This document shows, piece by piece, positions 41,685-49,276 of a stretch of DNA of 57,458 nt (within the stretch, counting starts at the first letter, position 1; each line of letters opens with the position of its first letter). Source of the stretch: CALWPV01 sp045632125 (GTDB lineage: Bacteria; Bacillota; Clostridia; Lachnospirales; Bianqueaceae); NCBI GenBank assembly GCA_045632125.1, contig JAZQWC010000077.1:1-57458 (forward strand), read 5' to 3'. The position numbers were made by a program, and so were the translations under genes. The notes under the pieces were generated by a model, which made no database searches, had not been told where the DNA came from, and worked only from the letters and a program-made list of their open reading frames with translations.

Positions 41685-42527
41685 ATGCAAAAACTTTGTG
41701 ATTTGCATACCCACTCTCTTTTTTCCGATGGAACCGCATCGCCTACGGAGCTTTTGGAGCGGGCGATGGCGGCCGGGCTGAGTGCGGTGGCCTTAACGGA
41801 CCATAACACTGTGGCGGGTCTTGCGGAATTTGAGGAAGCGGCAAAAGGGAAAAACATTCAGGCAATCGCAGGTATCGAAATTACAACGGAATATAATGGA
41901 AACGAACTGCACATAGTGGGTCTAGGCGTGAAGCCGGAGGACCGGGAAGCGGTTACTGAGTTTTTGAGTATTTTGAATCAGCGTAAAGAAGCGAGCAATC
42001 GGGCTTTGGTGCAGCGACTGCGTGCGGCAGGCTTTGATATCGATTACGAAGAGATTCGATCCAAGCAGCAAGGCAATATTAACCGAGCTGTCATTGCCGG
42101 AGAATTAAAGGAAAAAGGCTATGTGAGTGAAATTCAGGAAGCCTTTGAAACGCTATTGAATAAAGAACATGGTTATTATATTCCACCGGAGATGATCGCT
42201 TCCCTAGATGCCATTGCCTTTTTACATTCTCGGCAGATCGTGCCAGTTTTGGCCCATCCGTGGTTGAGCATATCGGAGGAGGAGCTGTTGAGTTTTCTGC
42301 CCCAGGCGAAAGCGGTTGGTTTGGTAGGTATGGAGACGATCTATGTGACTCACACGCCGGAAGAGGAAGCGGCCGCAACTCAACTGGTAAAGGAATTTGA
42401 CCTTTTGCCCAGCGGCGGCAGTGATTATCATGGCGATAACAAACCGGATACACAGCTTGGTACGGGTATAGGGAATTTACAGATTCCGCTGGATTTTGCA
42501 GAAAATTTGATGTGTTGTAAATTTTAA
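41685..42527 (+). CDS. PHP-domain phosphoesterase (RNase AM/TrpH-like)
   Basis: 280 residues. Metal-site motifs are DLHTHSLFSDG (His8, His10), LTDHNT, GIEITTEYNG, LAHPW and GGSDYHG. This set matches the YciV/TrpH-type group that hydrolyses 3',5'-nucleotide bisphosphates or RNA 5' ends, with three metal ions. It is the last gene of the DUF4838 run, 11 nt after thuA. In a sugar cluster it may be simply a passenger, or may act on a phosphorylated intermediate. Confidence 0.85.
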   Translation: MQKLCDLHTHSLFSDGTASPTELLERAMAAGLSAVALTDHNTVAGLAEFEEAAKGKNIQAIAGIEITTEYNGNELHIVGLGVKPEDREAVTEFLSILNQRKEASNRALVQRLRAAGFDIDYEEIRSKQQGNINRAVIAGELKEKGYVSEIQEAFETLLNKEHGYYIPPEMIASLDAIAFLHSRQIVPVLAHPWLSISEEELLSFLPQAKAVGLVGMETIYVTHTPEEEAAATQLVKEFDLLPSGGSDYHGDNKPDTQLGTGIGNLQIPLDFAENLMCCKF

Positions 42528-42537
42528 CTGGATTTAG

Positions 42538-42566
42538 TTGAACAATTCAAAAAATTAAGATATAAT
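42538..42566 (+). promoter_or_regulatory. Promoter of the DDAH-type gene
   Basis: TTGAAC (42538-42543), a 17-nt spacer and TATAAT (42561-42566). Confidence 0.68.
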
Positions 42567-42610
42567 ATACGAGCAAATTCCGATTTTATAAACTAAGGAG
42601 ATATATATAT

Positions 42611-43381
42611 ATGTTTAAGAACGTTATTGTAAGAAAACCCGCTAAATCCATGATCGATGGCATTACCTCCGCTCCCGAGCTGGGCAAGCCGGATTATGAA
42701 CTGGCTGTTAAACAGCATGATGCTTACATTGAAGCATTGAAGAGCTGCGGAGTGGAAGTAACCGAACTGCCGGCTTTGGAAGAGTATCCCGATGCCTGCT
42801 TCGTAGAGGATGTAGCCGTTGTCAACAGAAAGTGCGCTATCATCACCAACCCCGGTGCTGCCAGCCGTAATGGTGAAAAGGCCTATATTGTAGATGCCAT
42901 TCGTAAATTCTACAGCGACGATCAGATCGAATACATCAAAGAGCCCGGTACTTTGGATGGCGGCGACGTTATGATGGTGGGTGACCACTTCTATGTAGGC
43001 CGCTCCGCTCGTACCAACGAGGAGGGTATTCGTCAGTTTATCGAGATCTTGGAAAGCTATGGTCTGACCGGTTCTGAAGTAACCCTGGAAAAGGTGCTGC
43101 ACCTGAAGACCGGTGTAAACTATTTGGAAAACAATACCTTCTTGGTTTCCGGTGAGTTCATCGAAAAAGAGGAATTCAAAAACGCCAAGCAGATTCTGAT
43201 CCCCGAGGATGAGGCTTATGCTGCAAATTGTATTTGGGTAAACAATAAGGTAATCGTACCCACCGGTTTCCCCAAGGTAGCTGAAGCTGTAAAGAATGCT
43301 GGCTACGAGATCATCCTGACCGATACCTCCGAGTATCGCAAACTGGATGGCGGTCTGAGCTGCCTGTCTCTGCGTTTCTAA
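42611..43381 (+). CDS. Dimethylarginine dimethylaminohydrolase-family protein (arginine-deiminase superfamily)
   Basis: 256 residues, the DDAH length. EEYPDACFVEDVAVV holds the substrate-binding Asp and Glu pair, GTLDGGDVM is conserved, and LHLKTGVNYL has Lys-Thr where many members show the catalytic His (HLKT is intact as LHLKTG). GGLSCLSLRF at the end carries the nucleophile Cys251. It hydrolyses a guanidino group, releasing an amine from methylarginine or an analogue. It has its own promoter and terminator. Which guanidine it uses is uncertain. Confidence 0.87.
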   Translation: MFKNVIVRKPAKSMIDGITSAPELGKPDYELAVKQHDAYIEALKSCGVEVTELPALEEYPDACFVEDVAVVNRKCAIITNPGAASRNGEKAYIVDAIRKFYSDDQIEYIKEPGTLDGGDVMMVGDHFYVGRSARTNEEGIRQFIEILESYGLTGSEVTLEKVLHLKTGVNYLENNTFLVSGEFIEKEEFKNAKQILIPEDEAYAANCIWVNNKVIVPTGFPKVAEAVKNAGYEIILTDTSEYRKLDGGLSCLSLRF

Positions 43382-43401
43382 TTGTGAATGGAAATAACGA
43401 T

Positions 43402-43441
43402 AAAAGAGATTTTCGAAGACGTAAAATCGAAAATCTCTTTT
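43402..43441 (+). terminator. Terminator after the DDAH-type gene
   Basis: AAAAGAGATTTTCGA (43402-43416) and TCGAAAATCTCTTTT (43427-43441) form a perfect 15-bp stem. Confidence 0.75.
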
Positions 43442-43461
43442 CGCATCTTTAGGAGAAATCT

Positions 43462-44301
43462 ATGTTTTATTTAATTCTTTCGATTGTTGCCAGTTCCATG
43501 CTGACTCTGGTAATGCGCCACAGCGAAGGCCGTATGCGCAGCAAGACCGGCATGTTGGCGGCAAATTATGTAACCTGCATGATCCTAGCGATCTTTTTGA
43601 TTGGCCCTTCCAATCTGCTGCCCCAGGCCGAAGGCCTTGGATCGGTGCTGGGCATGGGTGCCATCAACGGCTTTTTCTATATGATCTCCCTGGTCATTAT
43701 GCAAAAAAACATCAAATGCAATGGGGTGGTGCTTCCTTCGGTGTTTTCCCGATTGGGTGGTTTGGTGGTTCCCCTGGGAGTGGCCATCCTCTTCTTTGGC
43801 GAGCTGCCGAAAACCACGCAAACCATCGGCTCCCTGTTGGCGCTGCTTTCCATTGTGGCCATCAGCTACGAAAAGCAGCAGGCGAAGGCCGGTGCCAAGT
43901 GGCTGCTATTTTTAATGTTTGCCACCGACGGCATGGCGGCAGTTATGTCCAAGGTGTTTGAAGAAACCGCTAACCCGGTGCTGTCGGATCACTTTTTGTT
44001 ATATACCTTCACAGCAGCCCTGATCCTCTGCATCGCCGTGATCCTACATAATAAGGAAAAGATCGGTCTGATCGATCTGATCTACGGCATCTGTATTGGT
44101 GTGCCCAACTTTTTTGCCTCCCGCTTCATGCTGCAGGCCTTGGCCGAACTGCCGGCGGTGGTGGTGTACCCCATCCGCGGCGTGGGTGGCATCGTGCTCA
44201 TCGCACTGGTGGGCGTATTCTTCTTCAAAGAACATTTGAAAAAGCATCAGTGGCTGGCCATGATCGTGGTGCTGGCCTCGATCGCATTGTTAAATGTGTA
44301 A
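43462..44301 (+). CDS. EamA/DMT-superfamily transporter
   Basis: 279 residues with ten predicted membrane helices in two similar halves. The first half carries NGFFYMISLVIMQKNIKCNGVVLPSVFSRL. The C-terminal half carries LPAVVVYPIRGVGGIVLIALVGVFFFKEHLKKHQW, the usual EamA ending with a charged pair after helix 9. It probably exports or imports a small metabolite. It starts 20 nt after the DDAH-gene terminator, with an AGGAG site. No -35/-10 pair of its own was clear. Confidence 0.82.
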   Translation: MFYLILSIVASSMLTLVMRHSEGRMRSKTGMLAANYVTCMILAIFLIGPSNLLPQAEGLGSVLGMGAINGFFYMISLVIMQKNIKCNGVVLPSVFSRLGGLVVPLGVAILFFGELPKTTQTIGSLLALLSIVAISYEKQQAKAGAKWLLFLMFATDGMAAVMSKVFEETANPVLSDHFLLYTFTAALILCIAVILHNKEKIGLIDLIYGICIGVPNFFASRFMLQALAELPAVVVYPIRGVGGIVLIALVGVFFFKEHLKKHQWLAMIVVLASIALLNV

Positions 44302-44308
44302 AAAGTCG

Positions 44309-44337
44309 TTGCCTGCCCTATTGCAGTGTGATACAAT
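44309..44337 (+). promoter_or_regulatory. Promoter of adenine deaminase
   Basis: TTGCCT (44309-44314), a 17-nt spacer with extended TGTGA and TACAAT (44332-44337). The leader holds TTGCGGC-GCA-GCCGCAA (44362-44378), a 3-nt-loop hairpin. Confidence 0.65.
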
Positions 44338-44408
44338 AAACGCAGTATAGATCGATCGTCATTGCGGCGCAGCCGCAAAAGAAATATATAGACTTTAGGA
44401 GGAACCCC

Positions 44409-46202
44409 ATGATTAACAAGTTTTGTAAAACTCCCCTATGGGAGTGCAGTCAGACGCTTTCGGCGGTAGCCGGTGGTGCGACTCCCGCTGAATTAGTAAT
44501 TCGAAATGCGAAATTGGTGAATGTTTGTACCAGAGAAATTCAGGATAATATTTCCGTAGCCATTGCTTGTGGACGTATCGCGCTGGTGGGTGATGCGGAG
44601 CACTGCATCGGCCCCGATACTCAGGTGATCGATGCGCAGGGTCAGTATTTGGCTCCGGCCTTTTTGGACGGCCATATTCATGTGGAATCTTCCATGATGG
44701 GCGTGGGCGAGTATGCCCGCAGCGTTGTGCCCCATGGCACCTCCGGTATTTACATGGATCCCCACGAAATTTATAATGTGCTGGGCATGCGCGGCATTCA
44801 GGCTATGTTAGAGGATGCAAAGCGTACTCCTTTGAAGGCGATGTTGACCACGCCTTCCTGTGTACCGGCGGTACCAGGTTTTGAAGATACCGGTTCCTTT
44901 GTGGGTCCGGCAGAAATTGAAGAGATCATGAAGTGGGATGAGTGCGTAGGTTTGGGTGAGATGATGAACTTCCCCGGCGTCTTGGGTTCCACCGATCATG
45001 CCCACGGCATTACCGGCAATACTTTGAAGGCCGGTAAGATCGTGACCGGTCATTACTCTTTGCCCGAGACCGGCAAGGGTCTGAACGGTTATATTGCCGC
45101 CGGTATTCGCTGCTGCCATGAATCCACTCGTGAGGAGGATGCGCTGGCAAAAATGCGTCTGGGCATGTATGCCATGCTGCGTGAGGGTTCCGCTTGGCAC
45201 GATTTGAAGGAAGTTTCCAAGGCCGTGAAGAATCACGAAGTGGATTCTCGTTTTGCAGTGCTGATTTCCGATGATACCCATCCGCATACGCTGCTTTCCC
45301 AGGGTCATTTGGATTATATTGTACGCCGTGCCGTGGAAGAGGGCATCGATGCCTTGACTGCCATTCAGATGGTGACCATTAACTGTGCTCAGTGCTTCCA
45401 GATGGATCATGAGCTGGGCAGCATTACCCCCGGTAAATGTGCCGATATGATCCTGCTGGATAACTTGGAGAGCCTGCAGGTAACGAAGGTTTGGATCGAT
45501 GGTGATCTGGTAGCAGAAAACGGCGCTATGACCAAGGAGCTGGCTCCTTATGAGTATCCGGAATGGGCGACTCATTCCATGCATGTGGGTGAGACCATTA
45601 CCGCCGATACCTTTAAGATTGAAGCACCGTCGGAGGAAGTGACCGTACGTGCCATCGAGGTAATTCCGGCTCATGTGGGTTCCATTGAAAGATTTATTAC
45701 GCTGAAGGCTCAGAACGGATATCTGGAGTCGGATATGGCGCAGGATACCTTGAAGACCGTTGTATTTGAGCGTCATCATGAGACCGGCACCAAGGGTATT
45801 GGTTTTGTAAAAGGCTTTGGTATCGAGTGTGGTGCCATGGCATCTACGGTGGCCCACGATGCCCACAATCTGTTGGTGATCGGTACCAACGATGAGGATA
45901 TGGCACTGGCAGCCAACACCCTAATCGAATGCGGTGGCGGTATGGTAGCGGTACAAAACGGCAAGGTGCTGGGCGCGGTTCCGCTTCCCATTGCCGGACT
46001 GATGAACGACAAACCCGCTGAGGAAATGAGCGAAATGGTAGAAGCCTTGGAAGAAGCATGGGCTAAGATCGGCTGCAGCATGCCGTCTCCCTTCATGACC
46101 ATGGCATTGATCCCGCTGGCCTGCCTGCCGGAGCTGCGTTTGACCAACCGCGGTCTGGTGGATTGCCGAACCTTTGAGTTTGTTCCGCTGATCAAAGAAT
46201 AA
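44409..46202 (+). CDS. ade: Adenine deaminase (AdeC type)
   Basis: 597 residues, full length. The amidohydrolase metal motif is DGHIHVESSMM, with HGTSGIYMDPHEI, VTGHYSL, ISDDTHPHTL and the closing ITPGKCADMILLDN, then the C-terminal domain with AHDAHNLLVIGTNDEDM. It deaminates adenine to hypoxanthine with metal ions (Mn or Fe) and joins purine salvage. Two YgjV-like membrane protein genes follow at short spacing (46 nt), which suggests a shared transcript. Confidence 0.95.
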   Translation: MINKFCKTPLWECSQTLSAVAGGATPAELVIRNAKLVNVCTREIQDNISVAIACGRIALVGDAEHCIGPDTQVIDAQGQYLAPAFLDGHIHVESSMMGVGEYARSVVPHGTSGIYMDPHEIYNVLGMRGIQAMLEDAKRTPLKAMLTTPSCVPAVPGFEDTGSFVGPAEIEEIMKWDECVGLGEMMNFPGVLGSTDHAHGITGNTLKAGKIVTGHYSLPETGKGLNGYIAAGIRCCHESTREEDALAKMRLGMYAMLREGSAWHDLKEVSKAVKNHEVDSRFAVLISDDTHPHTLLSQGHLDYIVRRAVEEGIDALTAIQMVTINCAQCFQMDHELGSITPGKCADMILLDNLESLQVTKVWIDGDLVAENGAMTKELAPYEYPEWATHSMHVGETITADTFKIEAPSEEVTVRAIEVIPAHVGSIERFITLKAQNGYLESDMAQDTLKTVVFERHHETGTKGIGFVKGFGIECGAMASTVAHDAHNLLVIGTNDEDMALAANTLIECGGGMVAVQNGKVLGAVPLPIAGLMNDKPAEEMSEMVEALEEAWAKIGCSMPSPFMTMALIPLACLPELRLTNRGLVDCRTFEFVPLIKE

Positions 46203-46247
46203 TACAAATACCGCTGCGGCAGCGAATACAATAGGAGAAAACACATT

Positions 46248-46766
46248 ATGATGTACTATATCGGACAGGCTATGGGTATTCTGGCACTGATTGGCTGCTT
46301 TGTGAATCCCTTGTTTAAAAAGAAATGGCAGATGCTGGTGACCACCATGGTGGTAAATATGTTGCTGGCATTGAATCTGATCTTTATTGGTCAGGTAACC
46401 TCGGCTGTATTTTTGAATGGTGTAGCCGTCATTCAAACGATCCTTTCCCTGTGGCACGTACAAAAGGAAAAACCGGTAACAACGATCGAAAATATTATCT
46501 TTTTCATTTTGTATGTGGGCTGTGGCTTCCTGGGCTATAAATCCGCATTGGATCTGTTGGTAATTGTAGGTGCTGTCTTCAATATGGTGGCTGCCTTTGA
46601 ACGTGATGAGCAAAAGACCCGTTATCTGCTGCTTGCGAATGTGACCCTGTTCTTTATTTACTACTTGGTACTGGGTTCCACCTCCATGTTTGCCGAACTG
46701 TTGGCTATGATCACCACTTTGATCGCCCTTTACAAATATCGTAATGTGAAAAAAGAGGTTAAGTGA
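46248..46766 (+). CDS. YgjV-family membrane protein, copy 1
   Basis: 172 residues with five to six short hydrophobic segments. It starts MMYYIGQAMGILALIGCF. The conserved NPLFKKKWQMLV, QTILSLWHVQKEKPVTT and YYLVLGSTSMFAELLAM match the Imp-YgjV family, whose role is unknown. The stop codon overlaps the start of copy 2 by one base, so they are translated together and may form a heteromer. A transport role beside adenine deaminase is possible. Confidence 0.78.
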   Translation: MMYYIGQAMGILALIGCFVNPLFKKKWQMLVTTMVVNMLLALNLIFIGQVTSAVFLNGVAVIQTILSLWHVQKEKPVTTIENIIFFILYVGCGFLGYKSALDLLVIVGAVFNMVAAFERDEQKTRYLLLANVTLFFIYYLVLGSTSMFAELLAMITTLIALYKYRNVKKEVK

Positions 46767-47269
46767 TGTACTGGATTGGACAAGCCTTTGGAATTATTGC
46801 CACCATCGTCTGTACCGTACAGCCATTATTTAAGAAAAAATGGCAGATGCTGGTGGTATCTTCCGTATCGAATATTTGCTTCATTTTAAATCTGATCTTC
46901 TTGGATCAAGTGAGTTCGGCAATGACCACAAATGTGGTTGCCTTTTTCCAGGCGTGGGTGATGTTATGGCACGTGCAGAAGGATAAACCGGTAACCAAGG
47001 CGGAAAATATGATTTTCCTGATTATTTATGTGGTATGCGGTTCGATCGGCTTTAAGAATGCGCTGGATCTGCTGCCCATTATTGGTGTGGTATTCTATAT
47101 GACATCCGCCTTTCAGAGAGATGAGCAGAAGAGTCGTCTGCTTTTAATGATCAACGCCCTTTTGTTTGCCAGCTATTATTTGATCATTGGTTCTACCTCG
47201 ATGCTGGCGGAACTGCTGGCGGCCATTACCAGTGCAATCGGCTTGTATAAGTACAGAGTAAAGAAATAA
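46766..47269 (+). CDS. YgjV-family membrane protein, copy 2
   Basis: 167 residues, clearly a paralogue of copy 1: WIGQAFGIIATIVCTV, QPLFKKKWQMLVVSSV, LWHVQKDKPVTKAEN, SYYLIIGSTSMLAELLA. The two diverged well beyond a recent duplication. The ATG overlaps the copy 1 stop by one base; a GTG one codon earlier is an alternative. A good terminator follows. Confidence 0.78.
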   Translation: MYWIGQAFGIIATIVCTVQPLFKKKWQMLVVSSVSNICFILNLIFLDQVSSAMTTNVVAFFQAWVMLWHVQKDKPVTKAENMIFLIIYVVCGSIGFKNALDLLPIIGVVFYMTSAFQRDEQKSRLLLMINALLFASYYLIIGSTSMLAELLAAITSAIGLYKYRVKK

Positions 47270-47281
47270 CGAAGAAATAAG

Positions 47282-47315
47282 AAAACCTGCCAAGTATCCT
47301 TGGCAGGTTTTTGTT
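47282..47315 (+). terminator. Terminator after the YgjV-like pair
   Basis: AAAACCTGCCAA (47282-47293) and TTGGCAGGTTTT (47300-47311), then TGTTG. Confidence 0.78.
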
Positions 47316-47354
47316 GCTTCAACCATAGATGCGAAAAAGAAAAAGAATAATATA

Positions 47355-47383
47355 TTGAAAAGTTTTTCAATTGGAAGTATAGT
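47355..47383 (+). promoter_or_regulatory. Promoter of the glycerophosphodiesterase gene
   Basis: TTGAAA (47355-47360), a 17-nt spacer and TATAGT (47378-47383). Confidence 0.68.
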
Positions 47384-47414
47384 TACCTTATAAGATGGAC
47401 AAGGAGGTTCTATC

Positions 47415-48209
47415 ATGGACACATATATAAATCAAGTGCGCGTGGCGGCACATCGCGGCAATTCAAAGTACTTTCCGGAAAATACGATCCTGGGTTTTAA
47501 AGAAGCGTTGAAGCTTCCGGTGGATCAGCTGGAGATCGACCTGCATATGACTAAAGATGGCGAGATCATCATGATGCACGATCACATGGTGGATCGTACC
47601 ACCAACGGAACCGGCTTGGTACGGGATTTCACTTTAGAAGAGATCCGCAAGTTGGATGCAGGCAGTTGGAAGGGCGAAGAATTTGCCGGAGAAAAGGTTC
47701 CGACCTTTGTGGAATTTTTAGAACTTCTAAAAGATTATCCGGATATGACGGTTAATGTGGAATTGAAGGACTATCCTACGGAAGAGGATCCGGAGTGGGC
47801 CTATACTTCGGCCGATAAATCCATTGCTTTGCTGGAGCAGTACAACATGAGCGACCGCATCTGGATCAACTGCTGGAACGGACAGCTTTTGGAATACATC
47901 GATAAGAAGTATAACCATAAATATCGTTTGCATGGTTACTTCCCCTTTGATCTGCTGAAGGGAAAAATGGAGCGTCATCCCTATGACTATCTGTATTGTG
48001 CTTGTTTGTTTGGACCAAAGGAACAGCCGGTACGGGATAAAGCGGACTTTGACTATACAGCAGAGAGCGGCGTAGAGCCTTGGGTATATTATCCCGGTGA
48101 TGAAGAGGAAAATTATGAGCAGGCCATTGCTAACGGCGCGATGCTGATTACAGCCAATGATCCGGCCAAGACCCTGCGCTTTTTGCAGGAACGGGGCCTG
48201 CACAACTAA
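47415..48209 (+). CDS. Glycerophosphodiester phosphodiesterase
   Basis: 264 residues. VAAHRGNSKYFPENTILGF and LEIDLHMTKDGEIIMMHDHMVDRTTNGTG are the GDPD catalytic region with the two His and the Glu/Asp metal ligands. No signal peptide is seen, so it is the cytosolic UgpQ type. It releases glycerol-3-phosphate and an alcohol from deacylated lipids. The next gene, 23 nt on, is a GpsA-like dehydrogenase, so the pair could oxidise G3P onward. Confidence 0.92.
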   Translation: MDTYINQVRVAAHRGNSKYFPENTILGFKEALKLPVDQLEIDLHMTKDGEIIMMHDHMVDRTTNGTGLVRDFTLEEIRKLDAGSWKGEEFAGEKVPTFVEFLELLKDYPDMTVNVELKDYPTEEDPEWAYTSADKSIALLEQYNMSDRIWINCWNGQLLEYIDKKYNHKYRLHGYFPFDLLKGKMERHPYDYLYCACLFGPKEQPVRDKADFDYTAESGVEPWVYYPGDEEENYEQAIANGAMLITANDPAKTLRFLQERGLHN

Positions 48210-48232
48210 CATAGAGGAAAGGAAATACAACA

Positions 48233-49276
48233 ATGAGCGTAATTACAGTAATTGGCTCCGGCCAAATGGGAAGCGCAATGAGTGTGCCTGCCAGACATAA
48301 TGGACATGAAGTACGCCTGGTGGGAACACATCTGGATCGTGAAATCATCGACCGCCTGCGGGTGGATAACTATCATATGAACTTAAAACGGTATCTGCCC
48401 GAGGGCTGTAAATACTATCAGCTGGAAGAACTGGACGAGGCTTTAAAAGGCACCGACGTGATTATCGGTGGTGTAAGCAGTTTTGGTGTGGATTGGTTCT
48501 GCGAGAACATTCTGCCCATCATTCCCGAGGAGATTCCGCTGCTTTCGATCACCAAGGGCTTGATCAATTTGGAAGATGGTACTTTGATCTCCTATTTGGA
48601 TTACTACAAACAACACCTGAATGGACGCAAGGTTTCCTTAAATGCTGTGGGCGGCCCCTGCACCAGCTATGAGCTGGCGGATCTGGACCCCACCACCGTA
48701 TGCTTCTGTGGTGATGATATTCAGCTGCTGCGCAAACTGCGCGATATGTTCCGTACCGAGTTTTATCACATCAGCGTGTCCACCGATGTGCTGGGTGTGG
48801 AATGTGCGGTAGCTATGAAAAATGCCTATGCACTGGGCGTATCGTTGGCGGTGGGCCTGGCCGAGCGCAAAGAGGGCATCGGCGGCAAACAGCATTATAA
48901 TTCCCAGGCCGCCATCTTTGGCCAAAGTGTAAAAGAAATGCGCCGCATCTTGAAGCATCTGGGTGTAGACGATGATAACATTATTTTTGGCGCCGGTGAT
49001 CTGTACGTGACCATCTACGGCGGACGTACCCGTATGATCGGAACCCTGCTGGGTCGCGGCATGCAGTTTGAAGAGGCAAAAGCCGCCCTCAATGGTGTAA
49101 CTTTGGAATCTCTGGTCATTGCCACCCGTGCCGCTGCCGCCATTCGCCGCAAGATCGAGCTGGGTGAGCTGCAGGCGAAGGACTTCCCGCTGCTGCTGCA
49201 CTGCGATGACATCATCAACAACGGAGCCGAGGTAAACATTCCTTGGCGGCAATTTGAAGAAGACTATGAAATCTAA
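48233..49276 (+). CDS. NAD(P)-dependent glycerol-3-phosphate dehydrogenase-like protein (GpsA-like)
   Basis: 347 residues. The Rossmann motif is VIGSGQMGSAM, followed by ITKGLINLEDG, AVGGPCTSYELAD and ECAVAMKNAYALGVSLAVG with the catalytic Lys. GAGDLYVTIYGGRTRMIGTLLG matches the GDL...R stretch of GpsA. Several family positions differ (GPSFA is GPCTS), so the substrate may be another polyol phosphate. Its 3' end overlaps the ribulokinase start by 11 nt, which ties it to that kinase more than to lipid synthesis. Confidence 0.82.
   Translation: MSVITVIGSGQMGSAMSVPARHNGHEVRLVGTHLDREIIDRLRVDNYHMNLKRYLPEGCKYYQLEELDEALKGTDVIIGGVSSFGVDWFCENILPIIPEEIPLLSITKGLINLEDGTLISYLDYYKQHLNGRKVSLNAVGGPCTSYELADLDPTTVCFCGDDIQLLRKLRDMFRTEFYHISVSTDVLGVECAVAMKNAYALGVSLAVGLAERKEGIGGKQHYNSQAAIFGQSVKEMRRILKHLGVDDDNIIFGAGDLYVTIYGGRTRMIGTLLGRGMQFEEAKAALNGVTLESLVIATRAAAAIRRKIELGELQAKDFPLLLHCDDIINNGAEVNIPWRQFEEDYEI

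Noticed and set aside
44808..45866. A 352-codon open frame antisense to adenine deaminase
   Set aside because: Shadow of ade, with low-complexity composition and no start signals.
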